NCBI GenBank assembly: GCA_963717085.1
Contig: CAVQVM010000001.1
Coordinates: 1-64,000, forward strand
Origin: DASQUK01 sp963717085
GTDB lineage: Bacteria > Actinomycetota > Acidimicrobiia > Acidimicrobiales > VFJN01
Reading direction: 5' to 3'
DNA: 64,000 nucleotides
Shown: positions 7,585 to 15,764 of the stretch, piece by piece
Position numbering within the stretch: the stretch's first letter is position 1
Layout: the number at the start of each line of letters is the position of its first letter
Notes under the pieces: generated by a model
What the model saw: only the letters and a program-made list of their open reading frames with translations
The model's database searches: none
What the model was told of the DNA's origin: nothing
Position numbers and translations under genes: made by a program

Positions 7585-8526
7585 ATGAGCGAGCCGCTGG
7601 AGCTCGGTCCCGTGCTGCACATCGGCGACGCGGAGGTGCGGGTGGGCACCTGCTCGTGGACCGACAGGACCCTGCTGAAGGGCACCGACTGGTACCCGAA
7701 GCGCTCGATGAGCGCGGCCGAGCGGCTGGCCTTCTACAGCGCCCGCTTCCCCGTGGTCGAGGCCGACAGCACCTACTACGGACCGCCGTCGCGCCAGCTG
7801 GCCGAGGGCTGGGCCGAGCGCACGCCGGATGGCTTCCGCATGAACGTCAAGGCCTACTCGATGATGACGGGCCACCCGACCAAGCCCGAGACACTGTGGC
7901 GCGACATCGCCGAGTCGCTCGAGCCGGAGGCCGCCACCAAGCGCAACGTGTACCCCCACCATCTTCCCGCCGACGCCGTGGACGAGGTATGGACGCGGTT
8001 CGCCGACGCCCTCGAGCCCCTGCGGGCGAGTGGGCGGCTGGGATCGGTCCTGCTGCAATATCCGCCCTGGTTCACGCCCAAGCGCGCCAATCGTGACGAG
8101 CTGGCCCGGGCGCGTGAGCGGCTGGGTGGCCTGCCCGCATGCGTGGAGCTGCGGTCGCCGCTGTGGTTCGGCAAGGACGACCTCGACCGGACGCTGGGTT
8201 GGCTGGCGGACCACGAGCTGACGCTGGTGAACGTGGATGCCCCCAAGGTCAGCAAGCTGCCGCGCCTGGCGGTGGCGACGGCGGACCTCGCGGTCGTGCG
8301 GTTCCACGGCCGGGCCGACGACACCTGGTCAGGACGGGCGACGTCCGCGGCCGAGCGCTTCCGCTACCTCTACGACAAGCGTGAGCTGCGTCCGTGGGTC
8401 AAGCGCGTGCAGGAGCTGGCCGGCGAATCCCGCGAGGTCCACGTGCTGATGAACAACTGCTACGAGGACTACGGCGTCCGCAACGCCGCGGACATGATCG
8501 ACCTCCTGGCATCGGTCGTCGACTGA
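7585..8526 (+). CDS. DUF72 domain-containing protein
   Basis: The 313-residue protein shows the DUF72 TIM-barrel pattern: GTCSWTD near the N-terminus, VEADSTYYGPPS, GFRMNVKAYSMMTGHPTKP, LGSVLLQYPPWF and a C-terminal EVHVLMNNCYEDYG close to the family N-N-C/H-x-x-Y signature. Biochemical function is unknown for the family, although DUF72 genes often neighbour DNA-repair genes elsewhere. It starts at ATG 7585 and runs in the same direction as the LuxR regulator but is separated from it by a hairpin. Confidence 0.88.
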   Translation: MSEPLELGPVLHIGDAEVRVGTCSWTDRTLLKGTDWYPKRSMSAAERLAFYSARFPVVEADSTYYGPPSRQLAEGWAERTPDGFRMNVKAYSMMTGHPTKPETLWRDIAESLEPEAATKRNVYPHHLPADAVDEVWTRFADALEPLRASGRLGSVLLQYPPWFTPKRANRDELARARERLGGLPACVELRSPLWFGKDDLDRTLGWLADHELTLVNVDAPKVSKLPRLAVATADLAVVRFHGRADDTWSGRATSAAERFRYLYDKRELRPWVKRVQELAGESREVHVLMNNCYEDYGVRNAADMIDLLASVVD

Positions 8527-8531
8527 CCTTC

Positions 8532-8549
8532 CTGACGTTTGGTTGTCAG
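8532..8549. promoter_or_regulatory. Palindromic operator candidate upstream of a truncated TetR gene
   Basis: CTGAC at 8532-8536 and GTCAG at 8545-8549 form an inverted repeat with an eight-base centre. The 18-mer resembles the palindrome at 43322-43339 (shared skeleton CTG.C....GGTTG.CAG), so it may be the target of a TetR-type repressor. Confidence 0.4.
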
Positions 8550-8591
8550 TAGTGTTTGCCAGGCGCCGGCCCGGCGCGCAGGAAGGAAGCC

Positions 8592-8804
8592 GTGGTCAAC
8601 GAGGTAGGAACGACGGCGACGCAGCCGGCGACGAGGCGACCACCCCGCAGGGCCGGCGAGCGCAGGCGCAGGGGGACCAACCACGAGGACCGGTGGACCG
8701 ACATCGTCGAGCGCGCCGGCGCGATCTTCTACCGGAAGGGCTACGAGGCGACGAGCCTCCAGGACATCGCCGACGCCGTCGGCCTGCTCAAGGGCAGCAT
8801 CTGA
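8592..8804 (+). pseudogene. Truncated TetR-family regulator (DNA-binding domain only)
   Basis: The frame has a GGAAGGA ribosome site and starts at GTG 8592. It encodes a basic leader and then the TetR helix-turn-helix AIFYRKGYEATSLQDIADAV, but stops after LLKGSI. In intact TetR proteins this point is followed by YYY and the recognition-helix end, then about 140 residues of ligand-binding domain. The 70-residue product lacks all of that, so it is probably inactive, although it could in principle still be expressed. An operator-like palindrome lies upstream. Confidence 0.8.
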
Positions 8805-8932
8805 TGAAGACCAGCCATCTGTGGCATCGCCCGTCCGGGTCGCTGTCCATGGCCGAGCTCGGCGACTGGTACGCCACGTTCGCGATCCGCGGCCTTGGCG
8901 GACCCCGCTGGCGTGACCGGAAGCTCGGCTGA
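8804..8932 (+). CDS. Small ORF, unknown (possible remnant)
   Basis: A 42-codon frame opens with an ATG sharing one base with the stop of the truncated TetR gene (TGATG junction). The product, starting MKTSHLWHRPSGSLSM and rich in Trp and Arg, is not recognised. It may be the tail of a gene joined to the TetR fragment by a deletion, or simple read-through sequence before the next TetR gene. No independent ribosome site is clear. Confidence 0.3.
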   Translation: MKTSHLWHRPSGSLSMAELGDWYATFAIRGLGGPRWRDRKLG

Positions 8933-8942
8933 CGCCGATCCG

Positions 8943-9569
8943 ATGGACGCCTCGCTCACCGACAACCGCGAGCTGCGCAGTCGCCTGCTCGAGGCCGGCA
9001 ACGCGGTGTTCAGCGAGGTCGGCTACACGGGGGCCACGGTCGACGACCTGATCGAGCACGCCTCGACATCGCGCGCCACCTTCTACCGTTACTTCCGCAA
9101 CAAGGACGAGCTGTTCGACGAGCTCAGCCGCGCTTGCTTCCAGGACATGAAGGCGATCGTCGAGGAGCTGGGTCGGGTGCGGGCGGGCGAGATCGACACG
9201 GACGAGATCGAGGAGATCCTGCGCCACTACCGCGATCTGCACGCCCGCCACGCCGGGGTGTTCCGGGCATGGTGGGACCGGGTGGCCCGCCTCGATCCCG
9301 AGGTGCCGGCGGAGGAAGGCCACGTCTTCAACCGCCTGGTCGAGAGCCTCACCCGGTCCGTGAGCGACGCCCGGGTGGAGTCGCTCGTCGCACCCGAGGT
9401 GCAGGCGGCCCTGCTCTACCTGCTCATCGAGGCCTCGTACTCGGCCGTGACGTCGCGGTGGTCGCGCATCGACCCCGACACGCTGGCGCCCACGCTCGCA
9501 CGGATGGTGCAACGGACCTACCTCGGAGGCGATGCGCCGCGCCGCGCCAGCCGCCTGCGGCTCGTCTGA
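8943..9569 (+). CDS. TetR/AcrR-family transcriptional regulator
   Basis: The 208-residue protein has the TetR DNA-binding domain at the N-terminus (LLEAGNAVFSEVGYTGATVD, then STSRATFYRYFRNKDELFDE) and a typical all-helical ligand-binding C-terminal domain. ATG 8943 is chosen because the domain begins right after it; TTG 8895 is an upstream alternative, and neither has a strong ribosome site. It follows the broken TetR gene and is convergent with the next TetR gene, with 33 bases between their stops. Its ligand and targets are unknown. Confidence 0.85.
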   Translation: MDASLTDNRELRSRLLEAGNAVFSEVGYTGATVDDLIEHASTSRATFYRYFRNKDELFDELSRACFQDMKAIVEELGRVRAGEIDTDEIEEILRHYRDLHARHAGVFRAWWDRVARLDPEVPAEEGHVFNRLVESLTRSVSDARVESLVAPEVQAALLYLLIEASYSAVTSRWSRIDPDTLAPTLARMVQRTYLGGDAPRRASRLRLV

Positions 9570-9602
9570 GACAGGAAACCCCCTGCGGCCGGGCCGCGCC
9601 GA

Positions 9603-10262
9603 TCAGGTCGGCTGCGGAGCCGCGCTGCGCTCGTCCGACCCGAAGACCGAGCGATGGACGAGCTCGGTCAGGCCGTCGACCAGCTCGTCGAACGTGATGA
9701 CGAGCTGCCCCCGATGCTTCGATCGCGTGGCGCGGTCGATCACGTTGTAGATGCACACGGCCGCCAGGTAGGGATCGATGTCGGTGGCGCCAGCGGCCCG
9801 GATGCGATCCGCGAGCGCCGTCGTCCAGCGTTGCTGCGCCCGCAGGCCCTGCGTGGTGATGCGGGGGTCGGCGTCCTCGACGATGGCGTCGAGCAGCGCG
9901 GCGTGGATCGCCGAGTGCTCCAGGAAGAGGCCGCACACCTCCGACAGCCAGGCGCGCAGCGTGGCGAAGCCGGCGGGGCCCGCCTCGAAATCCGGAATCC
10001 GGGCGAGCAGGTCGTCCATCGCGGCGACGATGTCCTCCTGCATGGCGAGCAGCAGGTCGTCCTTGCCGTCGAAGTAGACGTAGAAGGTGCCGTGCGACGT
10101 GCGGGCCCGCTTGGCGACCCGGGCCACTCGCGCGCCGTGGTAGCTGTACGCCGAGAACTCCTCCACGGCGGCGTCGAGCAGGCGGGTCAGCGTGCGGCGA
10201 CCCCGCTCCCGGCTCGTGCGAGCGTCGAGCACGTTGCGCCATCGCTCGGCCGAGCCCCCCAC
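9603..10262 (-). CDS. TetR/AcrR-family transcriptional regulator
   Basis: The protein of about 219 residues carries the helix-turn-helix LLDAAVEEFSAYSYHGARVA and RTSHGTFYVYFDGKDDLLLA and a C-terminal ligand domain ending YLAAVCIYNVIDRATRS. The start is taken at GTG 10262, because a longer reading runs through the upstream crotonase in another frame. It is third in a same-strand run after an amidohydrolase and an enoyl-CoA hydratase, 47 bases after the latter. GACACAGGTGTC just upstream of its start is a likely autoregulatory site. Confidence 0.83.
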   Translation of the reverse strand: MGGSAERWRNVLDARTSRERGRRTLTRLLDAAVEEFSAYSYHGARVARVAKRARTSHGTFYVYFDGKDDLLLAMQEDIVAAMDDLLARIPDFEAGPAGFATLRAWLSEVCGLFLEHSAIHAALLDAIVEDADPRITTQGLRAQQRWTTALADRIRAAGATDIDPYLAAVCIYNVIDRATRSKHRGQLVITFDELVDGLTELVHRSVFGSDERSAAPQPT

Positions 10263-10269
10263 GCTGTGC

Positions 10270-10281
10270 GACACAGGTGTC
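10270..10281. promoter_or_regulatory. Palindromic operator candidate for the adjacent TetR
   Basis: GACACAGGTGTC is a palindrome of GACAC and GTGTC around two central bases, eight bases before the GTG start of the TetR gene. Close matches occur at 26618-26629, upstream of an aldehyde dehydrogenase, and 46682-46693, upstream of an LLM oxidoreductase, so this regulator could control those genes as well. Confidence 0.45.
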
Positions 10282-10309
10282 AAGTTAGTTGCGGGCCCAT
10301 CCGATCGGG

Positions 10310-11134
10310 CTATGACCCGCGGAACGTGGGCTTGCGCTTGGCGACGAACGCGGCCGCGGCCTCGCGGTGGTCGTCGCTGACGAACGTGGCGCCCTCGAGC
10401 AGCAACCCGGTGTCCATGAGCAGGCTCATGCGGTCGCGCACGATGCGGTTCAGCGTCGCCTTGGTTCCCTGGACCGCCAGCGGCGCCCCGTCGGCCAGGC
10501 GCCGAGCGAGAGCATTCGCCTCGTCGAGGAGCTGGTCGCCGGGCACGGCCTTCAGGACCATGCCGAGGCGAGCGGCCTCGGTGCCGCTGATCGGATCGCC
10601 GGTGAGCAGGTACCACTTGGCGGCGCCGAACGGCATGATCAGCGGCCACATCACCGCACCTCCGTCGCCGGCCACGAGTGCCACGCTGACGTGGGTGTCC
10701 GCGAACTGTGCGTCCTCGGCGGCCACCACGACGTCGCAGAACAGGGCGATCGTGGCCCCCAGGCCCCTGGCGTGGCCGTGCACCGCGGCGACGATGGGTT
10801 GGGGCACGCCGAGGATGGCCTCGAGGAGCTCGGTGGCGTGGAGCGTGTGCAGCACCGTGTGGGCGGGGCGCGCCGGCGTGGCGCCCGAGGCGCGCTCGTC
10901 GAAGCCCTTGACGTCGCCCCCCACGCAGAAGGCCCGTCCTTCGCCCCGCAGCAGGATGGCGCCCACGGAGTCGTCCCGTCCGGCGCGACCGAGGATCTCG
11001 ATGAGCTCCTCGTGGAACCCGCCCCCCACTGCGTTCAGCCGATCGGGGCGATTGAACGACACCGTCAGAAGGCGTCCGTCCTGGTGCACCAGCATCGTGG
11101 TGTACCCGCCCCAGCCCTCCCCCCGAGTGGTCAT
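10310..11134 (-). CDS. Enoyl-CoA hydratase/isomerase family protein
   Basis: The 274-residue crotonase-fold protein has the oxyanion-hole region GAILLRGEGRAFCVGGD near residues 58-75 and GHARGLGATIALFCDVVVA near 117-135. The usual catalytic glutamates are not both obvious: the equivalent loop reads VALVAGDGGAVMW, so hydratase chemistry may be altered toward isomerase or hydrolase activity. It starts at ATG 11134, nine bases after the stop of the amidohydrolase on the same strand, implying cotranscription. It probably acts on a CoA thioester in a degradation pathway. Confidence 0.85.
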   Translation of the reverse strand: MTTRGEGWGGYTTMLVHQDGRLLTVSFNRPDRLNAVGGGFHEELIEILGRAGRDDSVGAILLRGEGRAFCVGGDVKGFDERASGATPARPAHTVLHTLHATELLEAILGVPQPIVAAVHGHARGLGATIALFCDVVVAAEDAQFADTHVSVALVAGDGGAVMWPLIMPFGAAKWYLLTGDPISGTEAARLGMVLKAVPGDQLLDEANALARRLADGAPLAVQGTKATLNRIVRDRMSLLMDTGLLLEGATFVSDDHREAAAAFVAKRKPTFRGS

Positions 11135-11143
11135 GAACGCCGG

Positions 11144-12346
11144 CTACCGCGTGATGCCGTACCGCTCGAGGCCGAAGGCGCGGATCGCGTTGCCGCGCAG
11201 GAGCATGTAGGTCTCGTCGTCGTCGAGCCCCGCCTTGCGGCAGATCTGCTCGGCGACCGCCTCCGAGTGGGGGAACGTGCTGTCGGCATGCGGGTAGTCG
11301 GTCTCGAAGCAGATCGTGTCCATGCCGATGCGGTCGCGGTTGGCCAGGCCGGTCTCGTCGTCGAAGATGCACCCGTAGACCCGGCCGCGGATGTAGCTGG
11401 TCGGTGGGTCGGGGAGGTTGGTGCCGAACGAGTTGTCCGACCGCTCCTCCCAGAGCTTGTCCATCCGTTCGAGCAGGTAGGGCATCCAGCCGACCTGGCC
11501 CTCGGAGTAGGCGACGACCAGCTGGGGGAACCGCGCCAACGTGCCCGAGAATACGAAGTCGAGCAGCGAGCCCATGGCGTTCTGGAACGTGAGCGTCGAG
11601 CTGACGATGAACGGCGCGTCAGGGGTCGTGCCCGGCATCTTCGAGGACGAGCCGATGTGCATGCACAGCACGGTCTCCGTCTCCACGCAGGCGGCGAACA
11701 GCGGGTCCCACTCACCCGAATGGATCGACGGAAGGCCCAGGGGATACGGGTTCTCCGAGAACGTGATGGCGTGGCATCCCCGTGCGGCGCAGCGGCGCAC
11801 CTCGTCGGCCGCCAGATGCGGGTCCCACAGCGGCACCATGGCGAGCGGGATGAGCCGTCCCTTGCCGTCACCCTCGCACCACTCGTCGATCATCCAGTCG
11901 TTGTAGGCCCGCACGCACAGCAGCGCGAGCTCCTTGTCGTCCCGCTCGGCGAAGGTCTGCCCGCAGAAGCGTGGGAGCGTGTTGGGGAAGCAGATGGATG
12001 CGTCCATGTGGTTCGCGTCCATGTCGGTGAGCCGTTCCTTCTGCTGCCAGCAGCCGGGCCGGATCTGATCGAAGGTGACGGCCCCGAAGCCCAGTTCGTC
12101 GAACCCGGCAGCCGCCGACAGCTTCATCAGCGGCGAGACCATCCCGTCGTAGTGCCACACGTCGGCCCACTCGCCGTCGTCGTGAGCGCCCCACACGAGG
12201 CCGGTCTTGGCGACGTCGTACGAACCCCTCTCCCGCACGATGCGGGGCCCGCGTTCGTCGTACCGGGCGGGAAGCCGGCTCGACCAGAGATCCGGCGGCT
12301 CGACCACGTGGTCGTCGACCGAGATGATCCGGGGGATCTGCGTCAT
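11144..12346 (-). CDS. Amidohydrolase (TIM-barrel, decarboxylase-like) family protein
   Basis: The 400-residue protein belongs to the amidohydrolase-2 family: it opens RIISVDDHVVEPPDLWSSRL, where an acidic D-D-H replaces the H-x-H metal motif, has HIGSSSK mid-protein, and ends with CFETDYPHADSTFPHS, carrying the conserved Asp. This layout is common in actinobacterial degradation clusters, where members hydrolyse or decarboxylate ring-cleavage or acyl products. ATG 12346 was chosen over the upstream in-frame ATG 12439 because the conserved domain begins there and GAGGG precedes it. It heads the amidohydrolase-crotonase-TetR run. Confidence 0.85.
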   Translation of the reverse strand: MTQIPRIISVDDHVVEPPDLWSSRLPARYDERGPRIVRERGSYDVAKTGLVWGAHDDGEWADVWHYDGMVSPLMKLSAAAGFDELGFGAVTFDQIRPGCWQQKERLTDMDANHMDASICFPNTLPRFCGQTFAERDDKELALLCVRAYNDWMIDEWCEGDGKGRLIPLAMVPLWDPHLAADEVRRCAARGCHAITFSENPYPLGLPSIHSGEWDPLFAACVETETVLCMHIGSSSKMPGTTPDAPFIVSSTLTFQNAMGSLLDFVFSGTLARFPQLVVAYSEGQVGWMPYLLERMDKLWEERSDNSFGTNLPDPPTSYIRGRVYGCIFDDETGLANRDRIGMDTICFETDYPHADSTFPHSEAVAEQICRKAGLDDDETYMLLRGNAIRAFGLERYGITR

Positions 12347-12457
12347 GCGGTGCCCTCCCTCACGCGGCTTCTCCCGTATTTCACCTCGGATTCCCCGGAA
12401 ACCGGAACTGTCGGTCACCCTATCCGTATATGACAACACCGTCTAACAAGCGCGCGG

Positions 12458-12590
12458 TCATCCCCGTGACGCGGCCAGCGGCGCGAGCTCGGTGCGGTTG
12501 ATGACGCCGAGCTTCGCGTAGATGTGCGACAGGTGGGTCTTGACGGTGTCGCGGCTGAGGAAGAGCCTGACGGCGATCTCGGCCTGCTCA
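12458..12590 (-). pseudogene. Remnant of a LuxR-family regulator (C-terminal half of HTH)
   Basis: Reading the minus strand from about 12590 down to the TGA at 12458 gives about 43 codons ending in a clear GerE/LuxR end: EQAEIAVRLF, LSRDTVKTHLSHIYAKLGV, NRTELAPLAASRG. Everything upstream of the middle of the helix-turn-helix is missing and the frame enters the end of the methyltransferase gene. No start codon or ribosome site is present. It is best read as the surviving tail of a regulator whose body was deleted. Confidence 0.75.
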
Positions 12591-13328
12591 GGAGGTGGCG
12601 GGCTTCTCGTACACCGAGACGTGCTTCTGGCTGTCGTCGTCGAACGGCTCGTGGTTCCAGCCTCCCCACCGGTGCCGCAGGCGAAGGCCGGCGAGCCGGG
12701 CCATGAGGTCGAGCTCCGACGGCCAGGCGTAGCGGAGGGCCACGGGCACGAGGCGCACGCCGGCGCCGTTGATCACGACGTGCTGGGCGTCGACCCGCTG
12801 CTCGACCCGCCGGTGCAGCGACACGTCCAGCCGCACCCGATCGACGTCCAGATTCATCACGTGCACCCGTTGGCCCCGATCGAAGCGAGCCACGTCGGGG
12901 ACGAAGCCCTCGAGCGAGAAGCAGCCGCTGGGTTCCAGCCGCCGGGCGACGTTGGCGAAGCACCGCACCTGGTCGTCCTGCGTGAGCAGCGCGAAGAACG
13001 TGTTGAACACGATGAAGATCAGCGAGAACGAGCGGTCGACGGGGACGTCGGCCAGGTGGCCGAACGTCACCCCGATGTCGCCACCGCCGGGCTTGGCCCG
13101 CATCTGCTCGACCATCGCCGGGGACGCATCGACGCCGTGGACCTCGAGTCCCCGCGCCGCCAGAGGGATGGCGACCCGACCGGTCCCGATGCCGAGCTCG
13201 AGCACCGGACCACTGCCCGCCACGGAGGCGAGCACCTCTACCGTCGCCGCCGGGTCCATGCCGGCGGTCCACTCGTCGTAGACGTCCGCTATCCGCTCGC
13301 CGTAGGTCTCGGGCCCGTAGCGGTCCAT
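12588..13328 (-). CDS. Class I SAM-dependent methyltransferase
   Basis: The 246-residue protein has SAM-binding motif I VLELGIGTGRVAIPLA at about 42-57, motif II-like VHGVDASPAMVEQM, and FSLIFIVFNTFFAL as the post-motif strand. The substrate is unknown. It is a paralogue of the gene at 60103-60840, sharing GTGRVA.PLAARG and WPSELDLMARLAG. The start is ATG 13328. Its last bases overlap the LuxR remnant. Confidence 0.83.
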   Translation of the reverse strand: MDRYGPETYGERIADVYDEWTAGMDPAATVEVLASVAGSGPVLELGIGTGRVAIPLAARGLEVHGVDASPAMVEQMRAKPGGGDIGVTFGHLADVPVDRSFSLIFIVFNTFFALLTQDDQVRCFANVARRLEPSGCFSLEGFVPDVARFDRGQRVHVMNLDVDRVRLDVSLHRRVEQRVDAQHVVINGAGVRLVPVALRYAWPSELDLMARLAGLRLRHRWGGWNHEPFDDDSQKHVSVYEKPATS

Positions 13329-13373
13329 GCATCTTCCCCTCGTCCGACGGTACGCGAGGCCCGGCCGCGCCGG

Positions 13374-14762
13374 TCAACGGGTTTCGACCGTTGCCTCTAT
13401 CCGCCCGCAGCGCACCGCTTCGAGCAGCTCGGCATGATCATGCTCGTTCTGGTCGGCATAGACCTGTGCGAACCGGCTGATTGCCCGGTCGAGCTTGGGG
13501 CTCCTGCCCATGTAGCCGCTGATCATGGCCGCGTCGGACGAGCGGGCGTGGGCCCGGGCGAGGCACGTGCCGCAGAGCCCGGCGTATTCGGCGAGCTCGA
13601 TCGGGCTCAGGGACTCGACGTCGTAGGCACCCTTGTTGTCCCACAGCTGGCGCCAGTAGTAGTGCCCGCCCTCGAGACCGGTCGCCCAGCCCAGCAGGGC
13701 GTCGCTCGCGGACTGGAGGATGCGCTGCCCGCAGACGACCCGCTCGCCCTGGTGGCCCCCGTGGGCCCGTCCGACGAACGGCTCGAGGACCGATGTCTGC
13801 GCCTCCTTCCCCTGCATCAGCAGGGGGTGGCCGTTGGCGCCCTGGAGGAGGGCGACGAAGCAGCGCGTCCCGACGCTGCCGGTGCCCACGACCTTCAGGG
13901 CGACGTCGACGACCCGATAGTGCTCCATGAGGATCCGGTGATCCACGCGCAGGGTCTCCAGGTAGCTGTCACGCTGGTGGTCGATCGCCTCCCCCAGCGA
14001 CACAACCCCAGGGGGAAGGAACTCCTCGACGCGGACGATCAGCGGGGGACGGTCCTTGAGCCTCGGCTCCCCGTCGACGATCTCGGTCAGCTTGGAGAAC
14101 GCGTGAACGTTATCCCGGCTGGCGGCCCGGTTCGACGCCTGCTTGGTCGCACGCCTGAGCGTTCGATCGCGGGCTGCGGCGGCCGCCTCGATGCAGAGGT
14201 ACCAGCCATCGAGCACGCTCATGGACGCCAGCCGGGCCATCGTCTCCCGGTAGCGGCGCACGGCCTCCTCCGCCGCGACCCCACCCTCGGCGGGAAGGTG
14301 TCCGGCGGATCGGGCCGCGACCACGACACTCGCCGCCAGCCGCTTCAGGTCCCACTCCCAGGGGCCGGCGATCGTCTCGTCGAAGTCGTTGAGGTCGAAC
14401 ATGAGCGTCCGCTCGGGCGAGGCGTACAGGCCGAAGTTCAGGAGGTGGGCGTCGCCGCTGGTCTGGACCTCGATGCCGGTCACCGCCGATGTGGCCAGGT
14501 CGGCGGCCATCACGGCGGCGGCTCCTCGATAGAAGGCGAGCGACGAGGCGGCCATGCGGGCCCAGCGGAGCGGGACGAGCGTGGCGATGCGACTACGACT
14601 CTGCTCCTCGAGCAGCTGGAGCGGGTTCCGTTCGGGGCCGGGTGACCACTCGGCGTGGGAGGCACGCGGGGCTCGGGCGCGCATGGCGCGGCCCATCGCT
14701 CGCCGTTCATCCGGCGAGACCGCTGCCTCCCGCCAGGGTGCCTCCGGGGCCGAGGTACTCAC
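13374..14762 (-). CDS. DUF2252 domain-containing protein
   Basis: The 462-residue protein fits DUF2252 in length and pattern: FYRGAAAVMAADLA, GDAHLLNFGLYASPER, FDLNDFDETIAGPWEWDLKR and, toward the end, CGTCLARAHARSSD. The family resembles aminoglycoside phosphotransferase-like kinases (the HLLNFG and FDLNDFDE segments look like catalytic and metal-binding loops), but activity is not established. It is transcribed alone, 45 bases upstream of the methyltransferase on the same strand. Confidence 0.88.
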   Translation of the reverse strand: MSTSAPEAPWREAAVSPDERRAMGRAMRARAPRASHAEWSPGPERNPLQLLEEQSRSRIATLVPLRWARMAASSLAFYRGAAAVMAADLATSAVTGIEVQTSGDAHLLNFGLYASPERTLMFDLNDFDETIAGPWEWDLKRLAASVVVAARSAGHLPAEGGVAAEEAVRRYRETMARLASMSVLDGWYLCIEAAAAARDRTLRRATKQASNRAASRDNVHAFSKLTEIVDGEPRLKDRPPLIVRVEEFLPPGVVSLGEAIDHQRDSYLETLRVDHRILMEHYRVVDVALKVVGTGSVGTRCFVALLQGANGHPLLMQGKEAQTSVLEPFVGRAHGGHQGERVVCGQRILQSASDALLGWATGLEGGHYYWRQLWDNKGAYDVESLSPIELAEYAGLCGTCLARAHARSSDAAMISGYMGRSPKLDRAISRFAQVYADQNEHDHAELLEAVRCGRIEATVETR

Positions 14763-14845
14763 GCCCTGGCGAACGTACCAGCCGGGCCGATCCGACTACA
14801 GGGGGCGCGCAGGAAACGCCCTGAGTGCCCGGCCGTCAGGCGTAG

Positions 14846-15178
14846 CTACAGGTCGGGGCGGAGGTCGTGATCGATCTGCATCAGCTCGACCGGTGCGCCG
14901 TTGACGGCGATGAAGGCGACGGTCACACCGGCGCTCGGACTGTTGGGTTCGATGATCACTCGGTGCCCCGCAAGCGCCGCTTCCAGGTCGTCGACCTCGA
15001 ACGCCACGTGGGGAACCGTCTTCACCAGGTCCGGGTAGGGGGCGTCGTCCCAGTAACGCTGCCACTGGATGCCGAACGGATTGTCCTGGTGGTCGCTGAC
15101 CGTCATCTTCAGGTGCGGCAGCGGGATCTCACCCTCGAAGCGGTGCGTCGTCGGAATGCCGATGTGGTTGAACCTCAT
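14846..15178 (-). CDS. VOC (glyoxalase-like) family protein
   Basis: The 110-residue protein is one vicinal-oxygen-chelate domain: MRFNHIGIPT at the start (metal histidine in the first strand), VPHVAFEVDDLEAAL in the middle and APVELMQIDHD at the end (metal glutamate). ATG 15178 starts directly at the domain; in-frame upstream extensions cross non-coding sequence. It could be a small dioxygenase, isomerase or resistance protein. It is divergent from the YCII/sigma pair across 222 bases. Confidence 0.78.
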   Translation of the reverse strand: MRFNHIGIPTTHRFEGEIPLPHLKMTVSDHQDNPFGIQWQRYWDDAPYPDLVKTVPHVAFEVDDLEAALAGHRVIIEPNSPSAGVTVAFIAVNGAPVELMQIDHDLRPDL

Positions 15179-15339
15179 GGGCTGACCCCTGGCGTCGGCT
15201 CGCCGTCGACGACGTTCGGCACCCGGCCAGTCTGTCCACGACCGTCGGGCATCCGCTCCTCCATTTCGGGCGCCGGCATCCCAGGCGCCGACGGTCCGAC
15301 CGCCCCGGCGGTGGTGGTTCGTGCTCGACTGGGTGCGCC

Positions 15340-15367
15340 TGTCGGATCCGGGCAGCCGCCGATCGTC
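15340..15367 (+). promoter_or_regulatory. Possible ECF42-type promoter of the DGPF gene
   Basis: TGTCGG at 15340-15345 is followed by CGATC at 15360-15364 (14-base gap) and CGTC at 15364-15367. ECF42 promoters are described as TGTCGA with a CGA/TC-type -10, so this is a near match whose spacing is uncertain. The rest of the 15179-15400 interval shows no gene. Confidence 0.3.
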
Positions 15368-15400
15368 GTACCGACGACACCTCGACAACCGGGAGGACCC

Positions 15401-15739
15401 GTGAAGTACATGATGTTCGTCGTCGCCGATCCTGTTGCGGCCGCAGAGGCCGAGCCATCCGAGAACGACCTGACCATCGACGAGTGGCTCGCCGAGGTCG
15501 AGGGCAAGCGGATCACCGGTGACGCGCTGTGCCCGGTCGATGACGCCACCACCGTGCGGGTGAGCGGGGGCGAGGTGCTGGTCAGCGACGGCCCGTTCAC
15601 CGAGTCGAAGGAGTGGATCGCCGGCTTCGACATCCTCGAGTGCGAGAACCTCGACGAGGCAATCGCGATCGCGGCACGGCACCCTCAGGCCAATGGCGGC
15701 AAGCTCGAGCTGCGTCCCTTCTGGACGCGCCACGAGTGA
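15401..15739 (+). CDS. YCII-related (DGPF domain) protein
   Basis: The 112-residue protein carries the defining SDGPFTESKEWIAGF motif and the YCII-like C-terminal segment (DEAIAIAARHP...LELRPFW). DGPF proteins are the conserved partners of ECF42 sigma factors, and one sits 25 bases downstream here. The start is GTG 15401 with GGGAGGA at 15391-15397. The role is unproven; it may be a small ligand-binding or enzymatic protein whose expression the sigma factor drives. Confidence 0.88.
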   Translation: MKYMMFVVADPVAAAEAEPSENDLTIDEWLAEVEGKRITGDALCPVDDATTVRVSGGEVLVSDGPFTESKEWIAGFDILECENLDEAIAIAARHPQANGGKLELRPFWTRHE

Positions 15740-15764
15740 CCGACGACCAGCGGGCGAACGACGC

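Noticed and set aside
8545..8566. A RecA-NDp/PafBC-like promoter (TTGTCAGTA) before the truncated TetR
   Set aside because: The downstream TAG-type -10 is not at the expected distance; the palindromic reading explains the sequence better.
12522..14645. A 707-codon plus-strand frame over the methyltransferase and DUF2252 genes
   Set aside because: The opposite strand carries clear SAM and DUF2252 motifs; this frame has none and no start signals.
15179..15400. Riboswitch or small RNA in the 222-base divergent gap
   Set aside because: No conserved riboswitch core or strong hairpin was seen beyond the candidate sigma promoter.
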